A stretch of 64,000 nucleotides of DNA from Pedobacter alluvionis (GTDB lineage Bacteria; Bacteroidota; Bacteroidia; Sphingobacteriales; Sphingobacteriaceae). The notes under the pieces are model-generated. The model was not told where the DNA came from and ran no database searches. It saw only the letters and a list, made by a program, of their open reading frames with translations. Positions 53,871 to 62,708 of the stretch are shown piece after piece (positions within the stretch are counted from its first letter, which is position 1; every line of letters begins with the position of its first letter). The translations under genes and the position numbers were made by a program. The DNA is taken from the NCBI RefSeq assembly GCF_003664035.1, contig NZ_RCCK01000016.1, forward strand, positions 62,001-126,000, given 5' to 3'.

Positions 53871-54773
53871 ATGAAAGTATTACCATTTACCATGCTTGTT
53901 CCCGATGACAAGAGTGTGATATCGGAACATATTGAATTGCCTTTTTTTTACCAATATCTACACCGCCACGATGAATGGCAGATCACGTATATCGAAAAAG
54001 GAGAGGGAACGTTAATTGCGGGCAATGATATGCATGCCTTCCGATCGGGCGATATTTTTGTAATTGGGGCAAAACTTCCACACTTATTTAAAAGTAACCC
54101 CGAATATTTCGCTGGTGATTGCAATAAAACAATCAAAGCATGTTCCATTTACTTTAATCCGAACGGTATTCTAGCGGCTTTGTTTAATCTTCCCGAAATG
54201 AAGATGGCAAGCGGGTTTTTAGCTAAAAATAAACATGGTTTCAAGGTTCCCGCTGCTGCCACCAAAAACATGATCACCAAAATGTTGAATGTTCATGAGG
54301 CATCGGGAGTTGATGTATTGTTTAACTTTCTGAAATTGGTTAACAGTTTTCAGGATTTAAATGAAGATGTAGAGTCCTTATGTTCAGATATGTATTCTTC
54401 TAACGTAACTGAAAATGAAGGTATGCGTTTGAGTAAGATCATTAACTTCATTACTGAAAACTACAATAATCAAATTTCATTAGAAGATGTGGCCAATGCT
54501 GCGTTTATGACGCCACAGGCATTTTGCAGGTATTTTAAAAAACATACCGGACATACTTTCGTTTCATTTTTAAATGAAGTGAGAATTAATGATGCTTGTA
54601 AAAGTCTTATCTCAGGAGAAAAAGCCGATTGCATTTCAGGTGTGGCTTACAAGGCAGGCTTTAATAGTATTACCAATTTTAACAGGGTATTTAAAAGTAT
54701 TATTGGTCAATCGCCGAGAGCATATATCGATACTTATAATAATGTAAGCAGGGTGAGCTATATAGGCGCTTAA
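53871..54773 (+). CDS. AraC family transcriptional regulator
   Basis: 300 residues with an N-terminal cupin-like sensor (about 20-100; LHRHDEWQITYIEKGEGTL and the SGDIFVIGAKLPHLF strand) and a C-terminal AraC double HTH (about 190-290; ISLEDVANAAFMTPQAFCRY, GVAYKAGFNSITNFNRVFK). It is placed between the hydroxyproline operon and the DUF885/permease genes, so it is the best local candidate to control one or both, perhaps in response to an imino acid. No operator was identified. Confidence 0.93.
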   Translation: MKVLPFTMLVPDDKSVISEHIELPFFYQYLHRHDEWQITYIEKGEGTLIAGNDMHAFRSGDIFVIGAKLPHLFKSNPEYFAGDCNKTIKACSIYFNPNGILAALFNLPEMKMASGFLAKNKHGFKVPAAATKNMITKMLNVHEASGVDVLFNFLKLVNSFQDLNEDVESLCSDMYSSNVTENEGMRLSKIINFITENYNNQISLEDVANAAFMTPQAFCRYFKKHTGHTFVSFLNEVRINDACKSLISGEKADCISGVAYKAGFNSITNFNRVFKSIIGQSPRAYIDTYNNVSRVSYIGA

Positions 54774-54856
54774 GCAAAAAACCATTCTTTTATTAAATAA
54801 GCTAACCATTTTTTCAAGTGGAGGCAAATGTTATTTGCCTGTTTTAACCAAACCAA

Positions 54857-56635
54857 ATGCAAAACAAATTAAACTTTTTTGCCATTTTTTTAATGGTTAG
54901 TCTGTTATCAGGCACTTTTGTACTGGCTCAAACATCAAATGAGAGCTTGTACGAACAAACCAGCGAAATGGGTACGCTGATTGTATGTTACCAAAGAGAC
55001 GTTGATGCCATTAATGATTTCTACTATCCTTATTCCGCAGGAGGTACTTATTCTTATCCGATGACTACTTTTAAAAGTCCGGAGCAAAGAAAACGTCTGC
55101 AGGATATCAATAATGATTATTTAAGCAAGTTAAAATCGGCCAAATTTGAAGCCTTTAGTACTTATGGTAAAGTAGATTATATCCTTCTTAAAAAGCAGAT
55201 CGAATCTTCTGTCTGGCTCTTAGCAAAAGAGGAAACAGACTATAAAGCCCTGTCGAAGTATTTTACCTTTGCAGATGCAATTTATGCACTCGAAAAATTA
55301 AGAAGAAGAGGGACTTATAAAGAAGGTGCCTTGTTAGCTGCCGAGATGGATGAAATTTCTAAGCAGGTTGATGTCCTGAATTCAAATTTTAAGAAAGGAA
55401 TATTAACACGCGATCAGCTTAAAACGGCAGCGGCGATAACCACAAGTTTAAAACACCGTTTAAAGGGTTTTTATCAGTTTTATATGGATTATGAACCTGG
55501 CTTTACCTGGTGGGCACCTAAACCTTACGAAAAGTTAGACCTGGCCTTAACCAATTACGCTAAACTTTTTAGCGATAATACCAATGCGGCTCTTTCCGTA
55601 AAATCAAATAAAGCAGAAATTAAAGGAAATCCTATTGGAAGGGAAGAGTTGATCAGGCAATTAAATGCCGAACTTATTCCTTATACACCAGAAGAGCTGA
55701 TTAAACTTGCTGAAAAAGAATTTAAGTTTTGCGATGAAGAGCTTTTGAAAGCATCAGCAGCAATGGGCTTCGGAAATGACTGGAAAAAAGCCCAGGAAAA
55801 AATCAAAAACAGCTATGTGCCATTAGGTAAACAGCCAGAGTTGATTGTAAAACTACAGGATGATGCCTTAAGTTTTATAAAGGCTAACGATCTGATCACT
55901 ATTCCGGCATTGGCAGAAGAAACCTGGGGTATGGTCATGATGTCGGCCGAACGCCAATTGGTGAATCCGTTTTTTACTGGTGGCCGCGAAATCAGCATTT
56001 CTTATCCAACAAATTCGATGGAGGAAGATGATAAGTTAATGAGTATGCGTGGGAACAATCCTTATTTTTCGAGAGGAACGGTTCAGCACGAACTCTTACC
56101 AGGCCATCATTACCAGTATTTTATGAATAACCGTTATAAAAGCTATCGCGATCCTTTTAAAACACCTTTCAGCGTAGAGGGCTGGCCGTTATATTGGGAG
56201 CTTTTGCTTTATGATAAAGGTTTTGCCAAAACTCCTGAAGAAAAAATGGGGATGCTTTTCTGGCGGATGCACCGTTGCGCCAGGATTCTTTTTTCACTGA
56301 ACTTTCACCTCGGTAAATGGACACCTCAGCAGTGTGTCGATTTCTTGGTAGACCGTGTAGGGCACGAACGTGCCAATGCAGAAGGCGAAGTACGCAGATC
56401 TTTCAAAGGCGATTATAGCCCTTTATACCAGGTCGCTTACCTTACCGGTGGTCTTCAGCTTTTTGCACTAAAAAAAGAATTGGTTGATAGTGGCAAAATG
56501 AGTTTTAAGGATTTTCACGACGCAGTGATTAAGGAAAACTTAATTCCTGTTGAAATGATCAGGGCTACCTTAACTAATCAATCCTTAACACGCGATTTTA
56601 AAACTTCGTGGCATTTTTACGATCAGCTTAAATAA
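54857..56635 (+). CDS. Secreted DUF885 protein, probable zinc peptidase
   Basis: 592 residues with a signal peptide (hydrophobic FFAIFLMVSLLSGTFVLA). The DUF885 hallmark HELLPGHHYQ has H411 and E412 with a second His four or five residues on, followed by VEGWPLYWELLLYDKGF (further acidic ligands) and HRCARILFSLNFHLGKW. The family is mostly helical and is thought to be metallopeptidase-like; few members are tested. It lies between AraC and an amino-acid permease, with 40 bp to the latter, and fits extracellular breakdown of peptides before uptake. Confidence 0.87.
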   Translation: MQNKLNFFAIFLMVSLLSGTFVLAQTSNESLYEQTSEMGTLIVCYQRDVDAINDFYYPYSAGGTYSYPMTTFKSPEQRKRLQDINNDYLSKLKSAKFEAFSTYGKVDYILLKKQIESSVWLLAKEETDYKALSKYFTFADAIYALEKLRRRGTYKEGALLAAEMDEISKQVDVLNSNFKKGILTRDQLKTAAAITTSLKHRLKGFYQFYMDYEPGFTWWAPKPYEKLDLALTNYAKLFSDNTNAALSVKSNKAEIKGNPIGREELIRQLNAELIPYTPEELIKLAEKEFKFCDEELLKASAAMGFGNDWKKAQEKIKNSYVPLGKQPELIVKLQDDALSFIKANDLITIPALAEETWGMVMMSAERQLVNPFFTGGREISISYPTNSMEEDDKLMSMRGNNPYFSRGTVQHELLPGHHYQYFMNNRYKSYRDPFKTPFSVEGWPLYWELLLYDKGFAKTPEEKMGMLFWRMHRCARILFSLNFHLGKWTPQQCVDFLVDRVGHERANAEGEVRRSFKGDYSPLYQVAYLTGGLQLFALKKELVDSGKMSFKDFHDAVIKENLIPVEMIRATLTNQSLTRDFKTSWHFYDQLK

Positions 56636-56675
56636 ATAAACTCAACCAACCTTAGAACCACCAAGCAAAGAACAG

Positions 56676-58115
56676 ATGATTGAAAAAGAAACCACACAAT
56701 TTAAACCTTCACTTAAACTGATGGATGCAACCATGCTTGTAGCCGGAAGTATGATAGGCTCAGGTATTTTTATTGTAAGTGCAGATATTACCCGAAATGT
56801 AGGCAGCTCTGGCTGGCTGTTAGTGGTTTGGCTAATTACAGGCTTTATGACGCTTACTGCTGCATTAAGTTATGGCGAATTAAGTGCCATGTTTCCAAAA
56901 GCAGGCGGACAGTATATTTATTTAAAGGAAGCATACAATCCACTCATCAGTTTTTTATATGGCTGGAGCTTTTTTACAGTTATCCAAACCGCAACGATTG
57001 CCGCAGTAGGCGTGGCATTTGCCAAATTTACCGCTTATCTCGTACCTGCATTAAGTGAAGATTTAGTTGCCGTAGATTTAGGCTTCTTTACCATCTCACC
57101 GGCACAACTGCTGGCTATTGGGGTAATTATATTATTAACTTATATCAATAGTAGGGGGGTAAATGGCGGTAAAGTAATCCAGACAACCTTTACAGTGGCC
57201 AAATTATTAAGCTTGTTTGGTCTGATCGCTTTTGGACTTTTCTTTTTAGATAAAGGAATCTGGAAAACCAACTGGGAAAATATGTGGGTTTTGGGATCCT
57301 TATCTACCGATGGAAATATTGGTTCTTATACCACTTTGGCTGCCTTCGGAGCTATTGCTGCCGCGATGGTAGGTTCGATATTCAGTAGCGATTCCTGGCA
57401 CAATGTTACCTTTATTGCCGGCGAAATTAAAAATCCTGCACGCAATATTGGTTTGAGTTTAGCCCTGGGGACGATTATGGTAACGGTGCTCTACATTCTT
57501 ACCAATGTGATGTACACCAGTGTACTTTCATTACACGATATTGCCTACGCTGATAAAGATCGGGTGGCGGTTTCTGCTGCCAACCATATTTTCGGTACAG
57601 CGGGTACCATCATTATTGCACTAATGATTATGGTGTCGACTTTCGGTTGTAATAACGGTTTAATTATGGCGGGTGCCAGGGTATATTACTCAATGGCCAA
57701 AGATGGGCTTTTCTTTAAAAAAGTGGGTACATTGAACAAAAATGCAGTTCCTGGATTTGGACTCTGGATACAGTGTGTTTTTGCTTGTTTATGGTGCATT
57801 AGCGGAAAATATGGCGATCTGTTGGATATGATCTCATTTGTGGTGGTGATGTTTTACATGCTCACCATTTTCGGAATTTTTATCCTTCGTAAAAAACGAC
57901 CTGATGCCGAAAGACCTTACAAAGCCTTTGGTTATCCTGTCCTGCCAATTATCTATATGGTTATGGGACTGGCCTTTTGCATATTGCTGATTATGTTTAA
58001 ACCCAAATTTACCTGGCCCGGATTAATCATCACATTAATCGGTATCCCGGTTTATTACCTCATTAAAGGAAATATATTGCGCCAGGATTTAAAATCAAAA
58101 GATCGGTTGATGTGA
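56676..58115 (+). CDS. APC superfamily amino acid permease
   Basis: 479 residues with about twelve membrane helices. The first helix carries the APC motif GSMIGSGIFIVSADI, and TFGCNNGLIMAGARVYYSMA is the conserved helix 8 region. It belongs to the LAT/amino acid permease 2 type. With an adjacent peptidase and the nearby hydroxyproline operon, its substrate is likely a (hydroxy)proline or another released amino acid; the sequence alone does not fix this. Probably co-transcribed with the DUF885 gene. Confidence 0.92.
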   Translation: MIEKETTQFKPSLKLMDATMLVAGSMIGSGIFIVSADITRNVGSSGWLLVVWLITGFMTLTAALSYGELSAMFPKAGGQYIYLKEAYNPLISFLYGWSFFTVIQTATIAAVGVAFAKFTAYLVPALSEDLVAVDLGFFTISPAQLLAIGVIILLTYINSRGVNGGKVIQTTFTVAKLLSLFGLIAFGLFFLDKGIWKTNWENMWVLGSLSTDGNIGSYTTLAAFGAIAAAMVGSIFSSDSWHNVTFIAGEIKNPARNIGLSLALGTIMVTVLYILTNVMYTSVLSLHDIAYADKDRVAVSAANHIFGTAGTIIIALMIMVSTFGCNNGLIMAGARVYYSMAKDGLFFKKVGTLNKNAVPGFGLWIQCVFACLWCISGKYGDLLDMISFVVVMFYMLTIFGIFILRKKRPDAERPYKAFGYPVLPIIYMVMGLAFCILLIMFKPKFTWPGLIITLIGIPVYYLIKGNILRQDLKSKDRLM

Positions 58116-58203
58116 ATGGTTAAAATATTAATGTTATTCATCAAAATCTAAAAGAAACCTGCAAAACTGCAGTATTATAATATTTACCCGCAAAAAATCT
58201 GTA

Positions 58204-60498
58204 ATGATCATTTACGCAACCGCTAAAAAATCAATAGTTTTCATCTTATTAAGTTTTGTTTCCGCTCAACTGCTGGCACAGCAAGCCAGATTGCAGCCTT
58301 ATGCCCCTAATGCTGCTGAAGTGGCTGATGCTTATCAATTATCATTGAAAATGGATACCACTTTACGTAATATTCCAACCAACAATGATATTATTCCTTT
58401 CTGGAAAAAGGATGGAACCGCATTTTGGTATAAAAAGAATCTTCCTGATAGAACATGGGAATATTATTATGTTGATGCTGCAACAGGTAAACGCCAGGCC
58501 GCATTTGATCATCATAAACTTGCGCAGAATCTAGAAAAGGTTACCGGTAAAAAACAGAACCCACTAAAAATTCAACTTGCTGAGTTATATTTCGCCGATC
58601 AGGGTAATACGGCAAAACTAAAAATACAGGATAAATGGTATGAATTAAACTTAGGCGATTACACTTTAGCGGACATTAAAGACACTACAATTTATCGTTA
58701 CAATGCCAAAAGACCTCTGCAACAAAGGAGATCGCGCTGGCAGGGAAACCGCCAATCCAAAAAATCGCCGGATGGCAAAAGTGAAATCCTGATTCGCGGA
58801 GGCAACCTTTTTGTAATTGATTTAGCAACAAAGGCAGAAACCCAGCTGAGTACCGATGGTAATGCCGATAAACCTTACGGCGAATTTGCATGGTCTCCTG
58901 ATGGAAAAAACATTGTTGCTTACAAAATCGATCCCAAAGAAATCAAAAAAGTATATTATGTATTAAGTTCTGTTCCAGGTACTACACGCGGCGAATTAAA
59001 ATCGAGAGAATATGCACAACCTGGTGATGACTTTACAGCTTATCAGCCCTATGTTTTTAATGTATCGAAAAAAACTGCCATTAAAGTAGATGCAGATCCC
59101 ATTGATTTCTTTGGCGCACCGGAACTACATTGGCGGGGAAATAGCAGCAGGTATTATACTTATGAGAAAGTAGACCGGGGGCATCAGCGTTTCAGGGTAA
59201 TTGAAGTAGATGTTTTAACAGGGAAAACCAAAAATATCATCGACGAGAAAACCAAAACCTTCATTTACGAAAATCGCATTTATACCAGATACCTGCCTAA
59301 AACAAATGAAATATTGTGGACGAGTGAGCAAGATGGTTGGCAACACCTTTATCTGGTAAATGTCTTAACCGGAAAGCAGCAGTTAATTACAAAAGGAAAT
59401 TATGTAGTTCGGGATATTGATAGTATAGATATCGTAAAACGCCAGGTTTGGTTCCGGGCAAATGGAATGCATGCTGACGAAGATCCGTACTTTATCCATT
59501 ACTATCGGATCGGTTTTGATGGAAAAGGCCTGGTAAACCTCACACCAGAAAAAGGGAACCATAACCTCAGCTTTTCTCCTGATCGTAAATATTATATCGA
59601 TACCTACTCACAAGTAAATGTACCACCGGTTAGCGAATTAAGGTTAACGGCAAGCACCAAAAAATTAAGCGAAATAGAACATGGAAAAACAGATGCTTAT
59701 TTGGCTACAGGGGTTAAATTGCCTGAGGTGTTTGTAGCCAAAGGAAGAGATGGCAAAACCGATATTTGGGGTATTGTTTGCCTCCCTTCAAAAATGGATC
59801 CGAATAAAACTTATCCTGTAATCGAAAATATTTATGCAGGTCCTCATGATAGCTTTGTGCCTAAAAGTTTCTTGCCAGCCAGTGAAATGCAGAGCATTGC
59901 CGAATTGGGTTTTATTGTAGTACAGATTGATGGAATGGGCACAGCCAACCGGTCTAAAGCTTTTCATGATGTATGTTGGAAAAATATAGCCGATTCCGGA
60001 TTTCCTGACAGGATATTATGGATGAAAGCCATGGCGGTTAAATATCCAAATGCTGACATATCACGGGTAGGGATTTATGGCACTTCGGCGGGTGGGCAAA
60101 GCTCAACAGGAGCACTGTTATCTCACCCTGAGTTTTATAAGGCTGCAGTTTCTGCATGTGGTTGTCATGATAACCGCATCGATAAACAATGGTGGAACGA
60201 ACAATGGATGGGCTACCCGGTAGGACCACATTATGGAGAACAATCTAATATTACAAATGCAGGTAAATTACAGGGTAATCTATTTTTAATTGTTGGCGAA
60301 GCAGATGAAAATGTACCGCCAGAATCGACCTATCGACTTGCCGATGCATTGATCAAAGCCAATAAAAATTTCGATATTTTAAGCATTCCTGGCATGGGAC
60401 ACAGTGATGGCGGAGTTTACGGAAGAAGACGTAAACGCGACTTCTTTGTGAAACATTTACTAAATGCCGAACCTCCAAATCCAAATATTTCAAAGTAA
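58204..60498 (+). CDS. Secreted S9 family peptidase (DPP-IV-like)
   Basis: 764 residues with signal peptide (hydrophobic SIVFILLSFVSAQLLA). An N-terminal beta-propeller (about 100-500; FAWSPDGKNIVAYKID) precedes an alpha/beta-hydrolase domain with nucleophile S628 in GIYGTSAGGQSS, Asp in VGEADENVPPESTYRLAD and His in GMGHSDGG. The nucleophile motif GTSAGG replaces the GWSYGG of classic DPP-IV. Family members cleave dipeptides, often after Pro or Ala, from peptide N-termini. This suits the Pro/Hyp theme of the region. It starts 88 bp after the permease and may belong to the same transcript. Confidence 0.92.
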   Translation: MIIYATAKKSIVFILLSFVSAQLLAQQARLQPYAPNAAEVADAYQLSLKMDTTLRNIPTNNDIIPFWKKDGTAFWYKKNLPDRTWEYYYVDAATGKRQAAFDHHKLAQNLEKVTGKKQNPLKIQLAELYFADQGNTAKLKIQDKWYELNLGDYTLADIKDTTIYRYNAKRPLQQRRSRWQGNRQSKKSPDGKSEILIRGGNLFVIDLATKAETQLSTDGNADKPYGEFAWSPDGKNIVAYKIDPKEIKKVYYVLSSVPGTTRGELKSREYAQPGDDFTAYQPYVFNVSKKTAIKVDADPIDFFGAPELHWRGNSSRYYTYEKVDRGHQRFRVIEVDVLTGKTKNIIDEKTKTFIYENRIYTRYLPKTNEILWTSEQDGWQHLYLVNVLTGKQQLITKGNYVVRDIDSIDIVKRQVWFRANGMHADEDPYFIHYYRIGFDGKGLVNLTPEKGNHNLSFSPDRKYYIDTYSQVNVPPVSELRLTASTKKLSEIEHGKTDAYLATGVKLPEVFVAKGRDGKTDIWGIVCLPSKMDPNKTYPVIENIYAGPHDSFVPKSFLPASEMQSIAELGFIVVQIDGMGTANRSKAFHDVCWKNIADSGFPDRILWMKAMAVKYPNADISRVGIYGTSAGGQSSTGALLSHPEFYKAAVSACGCHDNRIDKQWWNEQWMGYPVGPHYGEQSNITNAGKLQGNLFLIVGEADENVPPESTYRLADALIKANKNFDILSIPGMGHSDGGVYGRRRKRDFFVKHLLNAEPPNPNISK

Positions 60499-60648
60499 GA
60501 TGCTTCATTGGTCATTGGTAACTGTAAACTGTTTATTGCAACGGAACTGGTAATTGTAAATTGCAAACTGTCAACTGAAAATTGGTCGCTGATTCGTTCA
60601 TTCTATAATTGGATATAATTAGTTATTTTAGCTGTAATAAATTACGCT
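60499..60648. other. Short gap with AACTG/AATTG-rich repetitive text
   Basis: GGTAACTGTAAACTG, GGTAATTGTAAATTG and CAAACTGTCAACTG follow one another within about 80 bp, a degenerate tandem pattern. No gene or hairpin was seen. It may be slipped-strand-derived spacer. Confidence 0.4.
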
Positions 60649-61140
60649 ATGAAAAATAACTTTTTGATTTTGGCTTTCTTATTCTTTTCTATTTCGGCTT
60701 TTGCACAAATAAAAAAGGCTGCGGTAAAAGATTTGGCATTTATGTCTGGAACCTGGGTGCAGAAAAGTGAATGGGGCGATCTGGAAGAATTTTGGAGCCA
60801 GCCAAACGGCGAAAGCATGATGAGCAGCTTTAGGTGTGTTAAAGATGGGAAAGCTTTATTTTACGAATTCGTTGTGATTGAACTTGAAGAGGGTTTACCT
60901 GTGATGAAGATGCGGCATTTTAACCGCGGAAGCATTGCCTGGGAAGAAAAAGAAAAACCACTGTTTTTTCCGCTGGTAACCTTAAAGGGAAAACTTGCTG
61001 TTTTTGAAATGAAAGATAAATCGGTAAGGTTAAGCTATCAATTGATTACTGAAAATAAATTAAGCGTTGTGCTGGAAGAAAAGGATAAAAATGGTCAGCC
61101 TAAAAAAGATATTTTCAGTTTTACCCGAAAACTTTATTAA
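60649..61140 (+). CDS. Secreted DUF6265 family protein
   Basis: 163 residues with a signal peptide (MKNNFLILAFLFFSISAFAQ). The mature part matches DUF6265, a small beta-barrel-like family: LAFMSGTWVQKSEWGDLEEF, SQPNGESMMSSFRCVKDG and YEFVVIE. Function is unknown; the fold resembles lipocalin-like or heme-binding-like domains, which is a guess. It precedes a NIPSNAP-like gene by 28 bp and is probably co-expressed with it. Confidence 0.8.
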   Translation: MKNNFLILAFLFFSISAFAQIKKAAVKDLAFMSGTWVQKSEWGDLEEFWSQPNGESMMSSFRCVKDGKALFYEFVVIELEEGLPVMKMRHFNRGSIAWEEKEKPLFFPLVTLKGKLAVFEMKDKSVRLSYQLITENKLSVVLEEKDKNGQPKKDIFSFTRKLY

Positions 61141-61168
61141 TTTTCTATTCAAATCAGTCAATCTTAAC

Positions 61169-61954
61169 ATGTCGCCTAAAATTAAAATATCCAGTCTGTT
61201 TTTACTTGTGCTATTATTTAGCGCATTTGCCGCTAATGCATCGATAGATTTCTATCAGATCAAAATTTACCACTTAAAAACCGATGCGCAGGAAAAAACA
61301 GTAGATGAATTTTTGCAAAAAGCATATTTGCCCGCTTTACACCGCTGTGACATAGCTAAAGTTGGTGTGTTTAAACCAATTGTAAGTGACCAGGCTTTAG
61401 ATACAGAAAAACTGATTTATGTATTTATTCCTTTAAAATCATTTAATGGAATTTTAGAACTGGATAAAAAGCTGGCAAAAGACAAACAATATGCCGTTGA
61501 TGGGAAAACCTATCTGGATGCAGTCTACACGGAGGCACCTTTCGAGCGCTTAGAATCCATTGTATTAAAAGCCTTTGAAGACGCACCTCATTTTATGCTG
61601 CCAAATCTAAAATCGCCGATGAAAGAACGGGTGTACGAATTAAGAAGCTATGAGGCACCTACTGAGAAGTATTTTCAGAATAAAGTTCAAATGTTTAATA
61701 AAGGCGACGAAATCGGTTTATTCAAAAGATTAAATTTTAATGCCGTATTCTATGGAGAAGTAATCGCCGGAAGTCGTATGCCTAACCTGATGTATTTAAC
61801 CACTTTCGAAAATAAAACAGATAGAGATGCGCACTGGAAAGCATTCTCAGCGGATGAATATTGGAAGAAACTATCGGCAATGCCAGAGTATCAGCACAAT
61901 GTTTCTAAAAACGATACTAAATTTGTTTATCCAACAGACTATTCAGATTTTTAG
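61169..61954 (+). CDS. Secreted NIPSNAP family protein
   Basis: 261 residues from ATG 61169 (signal peptide MSPKIKISSLFLLVLLFSAF, cleavage near ANA/SID); an in-frame TTG at 61067 would overlap the previous gene and is not favoured. The C-terminal half is a NIPSNAP ferredoxin-like domain (RVYELRSYEAPTEKYFQNKV, NLMYLTTFENKTDRDAHWKA), and the N-terminal half is probably a second, diverged copy (YQIKIYHLKTDAQEKTVDEF). Biochemical role unknown. Confidence 0.85.
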   Translation: MSPKIKISSLFLLVLLFSAFAANASIDFYQIKIYHLKTDAQEKTVDEFLQKAYLPALHRCDIAKVGVFKPIVSDQALDTEKLIYVFIPLKSFNGILELDKKLAKDKQYAVDGKTYLDAVYTEAPFERLESIVLKAFEDAPHFMLPNLKSPMKERVYELRSYEAPTEKYFQNKVQMFNKGDEIGLFKRLNFNAVFYGEVIAGSRMPNLMYLTTFENKTDRDAHWKAFSADEYWKKLSAMPEYQHNVSKNDTKFVYPTDYSDF

Positions 61955-61957
61955 GAT

Positions 61958-62600
61958 AAAGCTTAAAGACTAAAGCTGAAAGCAAAAAGGTAAAATTAAA
62001 TTCCGTGCAAATCTGTGCTTCAGTAGTAGAAAATAATGCAAGCCAGATAAATCCTGAAACAAGTTACCATTGACAGACTCCAATAGAATGGTCGTCATCT
62101 CGACCGAAGCAACGCGAAGTGGAGAGATCTTTGGACTAAGGTATTGAATCAAATTTAAAAGATTTTGCTTCGCAGAGCCTTCGGGTTCTCCACTGCGGTC
62201 CAAATGACGATATTTTCTAGACCAATCAACTTCTTTATCCATCTGTCCATTCATATTGAATTTTATAAAATAAATTACCCTTTAGGAGTACGATCGCAGG
62301 AGCTGAGCGGTAAAAACCTTAATTTCCTTAACTGCTTAATGGTAGAAAAGGTAAAAGCTTAAAGACTAAAGCTCAAAGTAAAAGGTAAACTAAATTCCAT
62401 GCAAATCTGTGTTTCCGTGGCAAAAAACTAACCAGAAAGATTCTGAAATAAATCCGATAGCAATCGGATCAGAATGATGCAACTTTTTAGATCCTAAAAC
62501 AAGTTCAGGATGACGATAGAAGGATCTGAGTGATGAAAATCTTAATTTCCTTAACTGTTTAAATGGTAGAAAATGCAAAAGCTGAAAGACTTTTCAGATA
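61958..62600. repeat. Direct repeats and a palindromic element in the last gap
   Basis: A unit of about 100 bp beginning AAAGCTTAAAGACTAAAGCT at 61958 recurs at 62354; both contain ATTCC then TGCAAATCTGTG and end in a degenerate AGAT...CTGAAA. A third shorter copy starts near 62575. Between the first two is 62075-62210, a relative of the 6237-6460 element (GACTCCAATAGAATGGTCGT, then TCTCGACCGAAGC), plus its right-end words at 62256-62287. No reading frame is supported. Confidence 0.7.
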
Positions 62601-62624
62601 AATAGAACTACAGATTGACAGGTT

Positions 62625-62659
62625 TTTGTGTAACAATAATTTAGCAAATTGTATCTTTA
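62625..62659 (+). promoter_or_regulatory. Candidate promoter of the propeller sensor gene
   Basis: TTTG at 62625-62628 and TATCTTTA at 62652-62659 have a 23-bp spacer, close to the Bacteroidetes pattern TTTG / TAnnTTTG with one mismatch in the -7 box. The ATG follows 49 bp later. Confidence 0.4.
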
Positions 62660-62708
62660 CATCCGCTAAAAGATTTTTTTTCAGCTATTCTGTCGGTTTG
62701 CCCTTCTA

